This document shows, piece after piece, positions 7,430-15,306 of a DNA stretch of 64,000 nt (positions are counted from its first letter, which is position 1; every line of letters begins with the position of its first letter). The notes beneath the pieces are model-generated. The model worked only from the letters and a program-made list of their open reading frames with translations. It did not search any database and was not told the origin of the DNA. Source of the stretch: Kiritimatiellota bacterium (GTDB taxonomy: Bacteria > Verrucomicrobiota > Kiritimatiellia > JAAZAB01); assembly GCA_026398415.1 (NCBI GenBank), contig JAPLSY010000086.1, positions 62,001-126,000 on the forward strand, written 5' to 3'. A program made the position numbers and the translations under genes.

Positions 7430-8347
7430 ATGGCGGAACAAGTGGTCATTATCGGAACCGGTCCAGCCGGTTGGACGGCGGCAATTTACGCGGCGCGGGC
7501 CAATCTGAAGCCGTTGGTCGTGGAAGGCATCCAGCCCGGAGGCCAGTTGACCACCACTACCAGCGTCGAGAATTTTCCGGGGTTTCCGGAAGGCTTGGAC
7601 GGCACCCAGCTCATGCTCCAGATGCGTTCGCAGGCGGAGCGGTTCGGCGCGCGCATCCAAAACGGCGAGGTGTCGGCCGTGGATTTCAAGCGTCAGCCGT
7701 TTCGATTAAAACTCGATGACGGCCAGGCGATGGAAACCCAGGCCGTGATTATTGCCACCGGCGCCAGCGCGCAATACATGGGATTGGCGTCGGAACAAAA
7801 ATTGCTGGGGCGGGGCGTTTCCGGATGTGCCACCTGTGATGGGGCCCTTTATCGTGGCAAACCGGTGGCCGTGGTGGGCGGAGGCGACACGGCCATGGAA
7901 GATGCGCTGTTTCTCACGCGGTTTGCCGCGCAGGTCACGGTAATTCACCGGCGGGATGAGTTCCGGGCTTCGCGGATCATGGCGGAGCGCGTCAAACAAC
8001 ATCCCAAAATTAAAATTATGTGGAATACAGTGGTGGACGAAGTCCTCGATGTAGCGCGGGAAGAAGTTACCGGATTACGGCTAAAGAACGTTAAAACCGG
8101 CGCGCTTACGGAATTGTCCGTGGCCGGTGTCTTTATCGCCATTGGTCATCAGCCGAATACCAAAGCGTTTGTCGGCCAGGTGGCCATGGACGACAAGGGC
8201 TATATCCTGACCGAGCATACCCGGACCAATGTGCCGGGTATCTTTGCCGCCGGCGACGTGCAGGATCACACATATCGCCAGGCCGTCACGGCGGCCGGTT
8301 CCGGCTGTATGGCGGCGATTGAGGTGGAGCGGTATTTGAAACACTGA
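7430..8347 (+). CDS. trxB: Thioredoxin-disulfide reductase
   Basis: A 305-residue FAD/NADPH flavoenzyme that reduces thioredoxin in the cytoplasm. Seen: the FAD-binding IIGTGPAGWTAAIYAARA at the N-terminus, the redox-active CATCDGAL (Cys133 and Cys136), an NADPH-binding GGGDTAMEDALFLT, and the C-terminal GIFAAGDVQD FAD motif. Length is typical. ATG 7430 is chosen because AAGGGGAAC lies just upstream and the FAD motif starts at residue 6; earlier in-frame starts would add an unusual extension. Its 3' end runs directly into a degenerate repeat shared with two other intergenic sites. Confidence 0.96.
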   Translation: MAEQVVIIGTGPAGWTAAIYAARANLKPLVVEGIQPGGQLTTTTSVENFPGFPEGLDGTQLMLQMRSQAERFGARIQNGEVSAVDFKRQPFRLKLDDGQAMETQAVIIATGASAQYMGLASEQKLLGRGVSGCATCDGALYRGKPVAVVGGGDTAMEDALFLTRFAAQVTVIHRRDEFRASRIMAERVKQHPKIKIMWNTVVDEVLDVAREEVTGLRLKNVKTGALTELSVAGVFIAIGHQPNTKAFVGQVAMDDKGYILTEHTRTNVPGIFAAGDVQDHTYRQAVTAAGSGCMAAIEVERYLKH

Positions 8348-8348
8348 A

Positions 8349-8500
8349 GTCAGACGCCAGACGACGGACGACGGACAACGGACAACGGTGGAATTAAATA
8401 CAGCGATCTGCAATGTCAAATCGAAAATGAAAATAGGCTGACGTCAAACTGGAAATTGGAGACCGACAATCAGCAATCAGCAATCAGAAATCAAAGATCG
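8349..8500 (+). repeat. Two-part degenerate intergenic repeat, copy A
   Basis: Starting right after the trxB stop, GAC-word repeats (CAGACGCCAGACGACGGACG followed by GGACAACGG words, 8351-8388) are followed after about 75 bp by AATCAGCAATCAG words (8468-8495). The same two blocks in the same order occur at 63488-63584, and the first block occurs in inverted form at 13341-13456. It does not encode a recognisable protein. Confidence 0.7.
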
Positions 8501-8537
8501 AAAAGACAGGGGCCAGCAGTGGGCCTCCTATAAGCGG

Positions 8538-10244
8538 TTGATCGGCTATGCCCGGCCCTATGTGGTGCGGTTGATTGTGGGTAGCGTCTTCGGCATTATT
8601 TTTGCCGGGTCCACGACCGGCTTGCTGGTGGCAATGCGCGACGTTCTGCGCAATGCCCTTCAGAACGCGCCATGGCAAACTGTCATTCTGATCGCCCTTT
8701 CCCTGCCGATTTTGGCGGCTGGGCGGGGTGTGGGCCAGTTCCTGAGCGAATATTTTATGCAATGGGTTGGGAACAAGGTGGTCATGGACATGCGGATTGC
8801 AACCTTTGCGCATCTCCAGGAGCTTTCGATGCGGTATTTTTCCAAGAGCAAAACCGGTGAACTGATTTCGCGGACGATCAACGACTCAATGATGATCGAA
8901 CGGGCGGTTTCGGTGGTGCTGGGCGACTTGGTCAAGGAGCCCTTCGTGTTGCTGGGCGCGGTCGGGTACCTGTTCTGGCTGGATCCCAAGCTGGCATTCG
9001 CCAGTATGGTGCTGTTTCCCATCTGCATCGTTCCCATTGCGATCTTTGGCCGGCGCGTGCGGCGCTATGCCAAGCACGGCCAGGAGCGGCTGGCAGCGCT
9101 GGTGTCTATCATGCAAGAGGCACTGATGGGCATTCGCATTGTCAAGGCCTTTGGCATGGAACGCTATGAGGTGGCGCGGTTCACGGAGCAGTGTCAATTG
9201 TTCTTTAATCGGATCATGCGCGTGACCCGCGACAAGGCCATTATTGAGCCGGTGATCGTGTTCATCTCATCGATTGGCCTGGTCCTGGTCCTGTTCTATG
9301 CCCGTTGGGCACATATGCCGGTGGAAGATTTACTTACCTTTGCCCTCGCCACGGTGTTGATTTATGAACCGGTTAAAAAGCTCAGTAAAATTCACCTGCA
9401 CGTCCAGCAAACCTCGGCCTCGGCGGACCGTATCTTTGAAATCCTGGATACGCCGGTGGCGATCAAGGATACAACGGATGCCCGTGTTCTTAAGGACCGC
9501 ATCGCTAATCTTCGTTTTGACAATGTCCAGTTTGCCTATGATGCTCAGCCCGTGTTGTGTGATATCGCTTTTACCGTGGCCGCCGGCGAGCGCGTGGCCA
9601 TCGTGGGCGGATCCGGAGCGGGCAAAACGACATTGGTCAACTTGATCCCTCGTTTTTATGATGTCACCGGCGGAAGCCTGTTGATCAACGGTACCGACAT
9701 CCGGCGCTTCACGCTGAAATCCCTGCGAGCGCAGATCGGGATGGTGACCCAGGAGACGATTCTTTTCAACGACACCGTGGCGGCCAACATTGCTTACGGG
9801 CACGCGGAGGCGTCGCATATGGCGATCGAGCAGGCCGCCCAACGGGCGCATGCCCACGAATTCATTCTGGAAATGCCGGAGGGCTACAATACGGTTATAG
9901 GCGAGCGCGGTGTGCGCCTCTCGGGCGGGCAATGCCAGCGGCTGGCCATTGCGCGGGCGATCCTGCGCAATCCGCCCATCCTGATCCTGGATGAGGCCAC
10001 CAGTGCTTTGGATACGGAATCGGAACGGCTGGTCCAGGCGGCGCTCGACGAACTGATGGAGGGCCGCACGGTGTTTGCCATCGCCCATCGCCTGTCCACC
10101 GTTATCCACTGCGACCGGATTATCGTGCTGGACGAGGGGCGGATTGTGGAATCCGGAAAGCATCAGGAACTGCTGGACCGGAACGGGATGTATCGACGGC
10201 TCTACGATCTGCAGTTTGCGCCGGCCGTGGACGATTCGGAATAA
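8538..10244 (+). CDS. msbA: MsbA-type ABC transporter, permease-ATPase fusion
   Basis: About 568 residues: a six-helix type 1 exporter membrane domain (1-310) fused to an ATPase. Walker A GGSGAGKTTL near residue 357, signature LSGGQCQRLAIARA near 461, Walker B ILILDEATSALD near 481 and H-loop AIAHRLST near 515 are all intact. The closest functional match is MsbA, which flips lipid A-core across the inner membrane; multidrug exporters look similar. The TTG start given is only the first usual start codon: the frame stays open further upstream through QQWASYKR, so the true start may lie before 8538 in the repeat region. Convergent with the lytic transglycosylase, 8 bp apart. Confidence 0.85.
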   Translation: MIGYARPYVVRLIVGSVFGIIFAGSTTGLLVAMRDVLRNALQNAPWQTVILIALSLPILAAGRGVGQFLSEYFMQWVGNKVVMDMRIATFAHLQELSMRYFSKSKTGELISRTINDSMMIERAVSVVLGDLVKEPFVLLGAVGYLFWLDPKLAFASMVLFPICIVPIAIFGRRVRRYAKHGQERLAALVSIMQEALMGIRIVKAFGMERYEVARFTEQCQLFFNRIMRVTRDKAIIEPVIVFISSIGLVLVLFYARWAHMPVEDLLTFALATVLIYEPVKKLSKIHLHVQQTSASADRIFEILDTPVAIKDTTDARVLKDRIANLRFDNVQFAYDAQPVLCDIAFTVAAGERVAIVGGSGAGKTTLVNLIPRFYDVTGGSLLINGTDIRRFTLKSLRAQIGMVTQETILFNDTVAANIAYGHAEASHMAIEQAAQRAHAHEFILEMPEGYNTVIGERGVRLSGGQCQRLAIARAILRNPPILILDEATSALDTESERLVQAALDELMEGRTVFAIAHRLSTVIHCDRIIVLDEGRIVESGKHQELLDRNGMYRRLYDLQFAPAVDDSE

Positions 10245-10252
10245 CGGGTGAA

Positions 10253-10801
10253 TCAGCGGTTCCGGCGGTAGTTGCACATGATATCCCGTATGTAGCGGCG
10301 GGTGGATGGATAGGTGATTTCATTCCAGAAGACGTTGGGATCGTTCTGGTCGTGCGCGGCCCATCTTAAAGTATTCGAGCGCCCGGCATTGTATTCTGCC
10401 AGGGCGTAGGGCAGGGGATTGGCCTTGGGCTTGGCCGACCAATACTGAATGGCGCGGTGCAGATACCATGTCCCGGTGCGAATATTGATCTCCGGCTTGA
10501 ACAAGTCCTGGTGGAACGGGATGGGTTCGTGCGCGGCCGTTGCCCAATCGCGGGCCGCGTTTTGTGTAACTTGCATGAGCCCGATTTCCTTGTTCTTGCC
10601 GATATGCCGCCGGTTGAAGTGACTTTCCCGCCAGATCACCGCGCGGATCAGTTTGCTGTCCACCCCGTATTCACTGCTGGCCTTGGCGATCATGTCGTCA
10701 TAGGCGTGGATATAAAAGTAAAAAGCAACGCCGGCGACGCCGGCCATCAGCAACCCGATGGCCAGCGTTTTGACGGCAAGATGCAGGATTTGTCTTGTCA
10801 T
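10253..10801 (-). CDS. Membrane-anchored SLT-type lytic transglycosylase
   Basis: A 182-residue protein with an N-terminal membrane helix (about 11-30) and a single lysozyme-like SLT domain. VIWRESHFN carries the catalytic Glu, followed by GLMQVTQ and ALAEYNAG, the three classical SLT motifs. It cleaves peptidoglycan glycan strands to anhydromuropeptides in the periplasm. The domain fills nearly the whole protein, as in MltE-like or Slt-like minimal enzymes. ATG 10801 is preferred; a GTG at 10813 would add four residues. Confidence 0.88.
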   Translation of the reverse strand: MTRQILHLAVKTLAIGLLMAGVAGVAFYFYIHAYDDMIAKASSEYGVDSKLIRAVIWRESHFNRRHIGKNKEIGLMQVTQNAARDWATAAHEPIPFHQDLFKPEINIRTGTWYLHRAIQYWSAKPKANPLPYALAEYNAGRSNTLRWAAHDQNDPNVFWNEITYPSTRRYIRDIMCNYRRNR

Positions 10802-10911
10802 GCCCGGTTCCACAAGCCAATATTAAATCAATTGAATGGAATTGGTCAATTGGAAAAAGCGTTCCGTGTGGGCCAAATAACGTGTCATGTGCATAACCAA
10901 GGGAGAATGCT

Positions 10912-11958
10912 ATGCTTCGCAATCTCAGTCCGCAACTGATGTTCGAAAAAATCGCCCAGGAACACAAGCCGATCTGCCGCTTTGACGCCAAAGAACAGGG
11001 TTTTGCGGCCTGGAAGAAGAAAACATGGCCCAAGGTTTATGCCACGCTCGGTGACTTCCCGAAAAAGGTTCCGCTGAATCCGCAATTGCTGGCCGAATGG
11101 GAAGAGGATAATTTGCGCAAACAGCGCTGGATCATTGATGTCGGCCGCCATATCTCAGCCACTTTTCAGATCAATCTTCCTGCCGATGTGAAGCCCGCTG
11201 AGAAACGTCCGGCCATTCTCTGCTGGCATGGACACAGCCCCACCGGCAAACAGCCGGTCATGGGTGATGAATCATCTCAGGAAAAGCGCGAGGCCATTAA
11301 ACAGCATAATTATAATTATGGCCACCAAATGGCCAAAGCGGGCTTCATTACCTATGCTATTGATTGGATGGGTTACGGGGATCGCAACGACAAGATAAAG
11401 CCGAATTGGCGCGGCCAACAACAAGGTGGCAGGGATGCTTGCAATTTGTACTATCTCCATGCCACCATGCTTGGCCTGACTTCCATTTCCATCAATGTTA
11501 CCCACGGCATGGCGGCAACCGATTTTGCCTGCACTTTTCCGTTTGTTGATAAAAACAAACTGGGCGTAATGGGCTTAAGCGGCGGCGGTACGATGACAAC
11601 TTGGACGGCGTTGTGCGACAAGCGGATGAAAGCCGCCGAAATAATCTGTTATAGCGATTTGTGGGCTTACTTTGGCATTCGCGATATTAATTATTGCGGG
11701 ATGCAAGTTGCCCCGGGATTGTTCAAACTTGTTGATCTGCCCGATCTCCAGGGGCTCATCGCTCCGAAGCCATTGTTGATTGATATCGGTATCTATGACA
11801 CGTGTTTTGTGATTGACGGAGCTATGCTGTGTTTCCGGCAACTGGAGAAAATATATAAGGCGGCCGGCGTCGCCGAGCGCCTGGTTCTGGACTTGTTCCC
11901 GGGCGAGCATGCCTGGGGCGGGCATAAATCCGTGGATTTTTTCAATCGTTATTTATAA
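10912..11958 (+). CDS. Alpha/beta-hydrolase, acetylxylan esterase-like
   Basis: A 348-residue alpha/beta hydrolase without a signal peptide. Visible are the nucleophile elbow GLSGGG (Ser223), an acid region LLIDIGIYDTC and the histidine segment FPGEHAWGG near the C-terminus, plus the early motif ILCWHGHSPTGK. The layout resembles the dienelactone hydrolase/acetylxylan esterase group common beside sugar-degradation genes in PVC bacteria. AAGGGAG lies 8 bases before ATG 10912. The next gene, an oxidoreductase, follows after 41 bases on the same strand, suggesting joint expression. Substrate not determined. Confidence 0.75.
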   Translation: MLRNLSPQLMFEKIAQEHKPICRFDAKEQGFAAWKKKTWPKVYATLGDFPKKVPLNPQLLAEWEEDNLRKQRWIIDVGRHISATFQINLPADVKPAEKRPAILCWHGHSPTGKQPVMGDESSQEKREAIKQHNYNYGHQMAKAGFITYAIDWMGYGDRNDKIKPNWRGQQQGGRDACNLYYLHATMLGLTSISINVTHGMAATDFACTFPFVDKNKLGVMGLSGGGTMTTWTALCDKRMKAAEIICYSDLWAYFGIRDINYCGMQVAPGLFKLVDLPDLQGLIAPKPLLIDIGIYDTCFVIDGAMLCFRQLEKIYKAAGVAERLVLDLFPGEHAWGGHKSVDFFNRYL

Positions 11959-11999
11959 ATGAATCCATCTTTCAAGGATATATAAGGGAGTACAAGATC

Positions 12000-13334
12000 A
12001 TGACATGTCGAAAAAGGTATGTGCAGGTAGGGGTGGGCGGGCGGTCATGGGGTTACACGGTGGCGCTCGTCAAAACCATGCAGTCCACGTGTGAGCTGGT
12101 CGGTATCTGTGACACCAACCGCGGCCGCATGGAACTGTGCAATCGAAAGATAGTGAAGGACTTAAAGGGCAAGGCCGTGCCCATGTTCCTGGACACGGAG
12201 TTCGACGCCATGATCCGGCAATTGAAACCGGATGTCGTGGTGGTCACCACGCTGGATTGCTTTCACGACCGGTATATCGTACGCGCCATGGACCTGGGGT
12301 GCGACGTCGTTTGCGAAAAGCCCATGACGACGGACGAGAAAAAATGCCAGCGCATCGTGGACACCGTTAAGCGCACCGGCCGCGACCTGAAAGTCACATT
12401 CAACTGCCGCTATATGCCGTCCATGGTTCAGGTCAAGGACCTGCTCATGCAGGGCGTCATCGGCAAGATTTTATCGGTGGATGTGCACTGGATACTGGAT
12501 GTGTCTCACGGCGCCGATTATTTTCGGCGCTGGCACTGCGAGATTGGCAAATCGGGGGGGTTACTGCTTCACAAGGCCACCCATCACCTTGACCTGGTTA
12601 ATTGGTTTATTTCCGCCAATCCGGTGGAAGTATTTGCCATGGGTGCCCGGCGCTTTTACGGCGCGCAAAGCGGGATGGTTGCGCGTCACGGCCTGCAGGG
12701 ACACGGCGAGCGTTGCCTGACCTGTCGGTGCCGGGGCAAATGCCCGTTCTTCATGGACATTCGGAAATCCGCGGATATTAAGGAAATGTACCTGAATTGC
12801 GAAAAATACGATGGTTATATCCGCGACCGCTGTGTGTTCCACAAGAAGGTGGACATCATGGATACCATGAATCTGGTCGTTCGTTACGATACCGGCGCAT
12901 TCCTGTCCTATTCATTGAATGCGTTCACGCCCTACGAGGGATTCCGATACGCGTTTAACGGCAACAAGGGCCGGCTGGAGTTCGAGGATCTTGGCGCCCC
13001 GATGACTTCGCAAGGAAAAGTGCTCTCCGCCAAGGGCCTGCCGGGCGGCATGAGTATCCGCCTGTATCCGCATTTCAAACCGGCCATTTCGATCCCGGTC
13101 AAAAAGGGTAAGGGCGGGCATGGCGGTGGCGATGACCGGATCATGGCCGACGTGTTTGGGGCCAAGTCAGCCAAGGATCCTTATTTGCGCGCGGCAAATT
13201 ACGCCAGCGGTGCCATGAGCATCCTGATTGGCGCGGCCGCCAACAAGAGCATGCGCACCGGCCAACCGGTAAAAATTGCCAGCCTCGTCAAGGGGGTGCC
13301 GCCCGCGCGCCTGCCGAAGATGAAGCAATGGTAG
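12000..13334 (+). CDS. Gfo/Idh/MocA-family oxidoreductase with a cysteine cluster
   Basis: A 444-residue NAD(P)-dependent oxidoreductase of the glucose-fructose oxidoreductase/inositol dehydrogenase family. The Rossmann part begins YVQVGVGGRSWG, and CEKPMT gives the family EKP motif near residue 104. The C-terminal sheet domain carries a cluster ERCLTCRCRGKCPF near residues 238-251 and more cysteines further on, an arrangement suited to structural metal binding. RBS GGGAG lies about 10 bases upstream. Likely acts on a sugar or cyclitol released by the neighbouring hydrolases; substrate unknown. Confidence 0.82.
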   Translation: MTCRKRYVQVGVGGRSWGYTVALVKTMQSTCELVGICDTNRGRMELCNRKIVKDLKGKAVPMFLDTEFDAMIRQLKPDVVVVTTLDCFHDRYIVRAMDLGCDVVCEKPMTTDEKKCQRIVDTVKRTGRDLKVTFNCRYMPSMVQVKDLLMQGVIGKILSVDVHWILDVSHGADYFRRWHCEIGKSGGLLLHKATHHLDLVNWFISANPVEVFAMGARRFYGAQSGMVARHGLQGHGERCLTCRCRGKCPFFMDIRKSADIKEMYLNCEKYDGYIRDRCVFHKKVDIMDTMNLVVRYDTGAFLSYSLNAFTPYEGFRYAFNGNKGRLEFEDLGAPMTSQGKVLSAKGLPGGMSIRLYPHFKPAISIPVKKGKGGHGGGDDRIMADVFGAKSAKDPYLRAANYASGAMSILIGAAANKSMRTGQPVKIASLVKGVPPARLPKMKQW

Positions 13335-13340
13335 GCCGCA

Positions 13341-13456
13341 AGACGGACGCCTGACGCCGGATGCCAGACACCAGTCCGGAAAAGCAGAAAGACGAATGTC
13401 GGAATCGAATCCGGATCGGTCCGGCGTCAGGTATCTGGCGTCCGGTGTCTGGTCCT
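13341..13456. repeat. Degenerate intergenic repeat, copy B, in inverted pair
   Basis: Words CGCCTGACGCCGGATGCCAG and ACACCAG (13348-13374) are echoed on the other strand at 13420-13456 (GGACCAGACACCGGACGCC and TACCTGACGCCGG in minus-strand reading). The two arms face each other between convergent genes, each following its own gene; the minus-strand arm forms the last codons of thiE. Related to the repeats at 8349 and 63488. Confidence 0.65.
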
Positions 13457-14104
13457 GAGCAGCGCCAGCAAATCACGGGCGGCCTGCGCGGGATCGGCGG
13501 CGGCAGTTATCGCCGTGACGATCGCGATTGTGTGTGCCCCGGCTTGAATCAGCGCCGGCACATGTTCCGGCTTGATCCCGCCCATGACTGTCCAGGGAAT
13601 CGTGGCGAGCCGGGCGATTACTTTCAAACCTTCCAGGCCTAGAAATTCGCCGGACCACGTTTTGGTTTGCGTGGGGAACAAGGGGCCGATATTGATGTAA
13701 GATGCGCCCGCGCGCTCGGCGGCCTGGGCTTCGGCCGGGGAATGGGTTGAGGCGCCGATAATCAGATCGGGCGCTAAACGCCGTGCCGGAGCTATCGGAA
13801 AATCGGCCTGGCCCAGGTGGACACCATCCGCGCCAACCGCCAGGGCCACATCCACCCGGTCATTGATAATGAGCAGTGCCTTGGCATCGGCCGTCCGCGC
13901 GCGGAGAAGTTCGGCCAGCCGCAAAAAATCCGGCATAGGCATTTCCTTTTCCCGGAGCTGGATCAGGCGCACACCCCCCGCCAGCGCGGCGTCCACAATC
14001 TCCAGCGTGCTTCGCCCGCGCGACAGCGCTTGCGAGGTGACCAGGTAAAGCCCGGCCTGCTGAAATCGCCGCATGCGATCCGTGTGGAGGAATTTAGTGT
14101 TCAT
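13427..14104 (-). CDS. thiE: Thiamine-phosphate synthase
   Basis: A 225-residue TIM-barrel enzyme that joins hydroxymethylpyrimidine-PP and thiazole phosphate to give thiamine phosphate. Family motifs are present: LIQLREK, IINDRVDVALAVGADGVHLGQ, IIGASTHS, INIGPLFPTQTK and WTVMGGIKPEHV. It starts 10 bases after the stop of thiH and is probably co-transcribed with it. The last residues, LRTRHRTPDT, are encoded by an intergenic repeat arm, so the original C-terminus may have been replaced or extended; an internal Met11 is an alternative start. Confidence 0.93.
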   Translation of the reverse strand: MNTKFLHTDRMRRFQQAGLYLVTSQALSRGRSTLEIVDAALAGGVRLIQLREKEMPMPDFLRLAELLRARTADAKALLIINDRVDVALAVGADGVHLGQADFPIAPARRLAPDLIIGASTHSPAEAQAAERAGASYINIGPLFPTQTKTWSGEFLGLEGLKVIARLATIPWTVMGGIKPEHVPALIQAGAHTIAIVTAITAAADPAQAARDLLALLRTRHRTPDT

Positions 14105-14114
14105 GAATTACGAT

Positions 14115-15284
14115 TCAGGCTGACTGCGCGATGTCGCGATACACGGCGTCCCAGTTTTTAAACACCGGTTCAAGGTCCTTGCTTTTCAGCATGGCGCAAA
14201 AATTTTCGATGGACCGGTTGTCACTGACCTTGAATTGGCCTTGGCCGAGCTCCCTGGCCGAGCTTGGGCAGGCGGGCAGGCCGTCGTCCGTCGTGCTCCC
14301 GTCATGGTAGCCGCCGACCGTGGTCCGGCTGGCGATGCTCATCTTGTTAATGCCGACACCTGCGATGCCGTCCCGGAACCAGGCGGGCTCCCGCGTCGAA
14401 AGGGTTAAGGGCAAGTCGGGCATGCAAATGCGGAACGCGCAAATCACCTGCACCAGAAACCGGTCGCTGACCAGAAATGGCGGGGTAAATCCGCCGAGCT
14501 GGGGCCGAATGCGCGGGAACGAGACCGAAATGCCGGACCGCCAGTATTGCTTCCGCAAGGTTTGAACGTGTTGGAACAGCGCGAGCGCGTCCCGGACCGG
14601 ATCGGCCAAACCCAGAAGCGCTCCCAGTCCGGCCGTGCGCAGCCCCGCGGCCAGTGCCCGCGCCGGTGTTTCCAGGCGGTATTGATAATCGCGTTTGGGT
14701 CCCCAACGGTGCATGCGTTCGTATACGGCGGGGTCGTAGGTCTCCTGGTACATTGTCATGCCCGTACAGCCGGCCTCGGTCAGGCCATGATATTCCTCGC
14801 GTGTCATGGGAAATACTTCGACGGTCACCAGGTCAAAGCGTTCCGCGGCCAGGGCCACGGCTGCGCGGATGTAATCGAAATCGGCTTGCGGCGTGCGTTC
14901 ACCCGTGAGCAGTAAAATCTCCTCAAATCCCATCACTTTCAGGGTGTCCATTTCTGCGATGATGTCGTCGTGCTCAAGCCGCCGGCGCGGCTGGCGGCGA
15001 TCGGCGGCGAACCCGCAATACACACAGCCGTTTTTGCAGAAATCAGAAAGGTAGAGCGGCACATAGAGCGTAATCGTGCGCCCGAACTGCCGGCGCGTCA
15101 GGAACTGGGCCCGGGTCGCGAGCCGGTCCAGCGCTTCCCCGGCGGCGGGCGACAGGAGCGCGGCCAATTCGGCGATGCCGGGGCATTCCGTTGCCAGGGC
15201 TTGGCGCACGGCGCGCGTGCCGGTGTTCTGCGCGCGGGTCAGCCAAGGATCCGGATTCAACCAGTCTGGAGTCAGGGCAGACAT
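14115..15284 (-). CDS. thiH: 2-iminoacetate synthase
   Basis: A 389-residue radical SAM enzyme that splits tyrosine to dehydroglycine for the thiazole of thiamine. The CxxxCxxC cluster ligands are C83, C87 and C90 in DFCKNGCVYCGF. The TRRQFGRTITLYVPLYLS lead-in and the FPRIRPQLGGF segment are typical of ThiH rather than of the related FO synthase or MqnE. Length fits. thiG and thiS, its usual partners, are not in the window. There is no room for a TPP riboswitch: the upstream gene ends 22 bases before the start. Confidence 0.92.
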   Translation of the reverse strand: MSALTPDWLNPDPWLTRAQNTGTRAVRQALATECPGIAELAALLSPAAGEALDRLATRAQFLTRRQFGRTITLYVPLYLSDFCKNGCVYCGFAADRRQPRRRLEHDDIIAEMDTLKVMGFEEILLLTGERTPQADFDYIRAAVALAAERFDLVTVEVFPMTREEYHGLTEAGCTGMTMYQETYDPAVYERMHRWGPKRDYQYRLETPARALAAGLRTAGLGALLGLADPVRDALALFQHVQTLRKQYWRSGISVSFPRIRPQLGGFTPPFLVSDRFLVQVICAFRICMPDLPLTLSTREPAWFRDGIAGVGINKMSIASRTTVGGYHDGSTTDDGLPACPSSARELGQGQFKVSDNRSIENFCAMLKSKDLEPVFKNWDAVYRDIAQSA

Positions 15285-15306
15285 AATAATTATGTCCTGT
15301 ATTTGA

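Noticed and set aside
9330..10277. Long open frame on the minus strand opposite the MsbA ATPase
   Set aside because: The plus strand encodes intact Walker and signature motifs; the antisense frame shows no family motif and is a by-product of GC-rich codon use.
15285..15306. Possible TPP riboswitch in front of thiH-thiE
   Set aside because: Only 22 bases separate thiH from the gene before it, and no TPP-box sequence is present.
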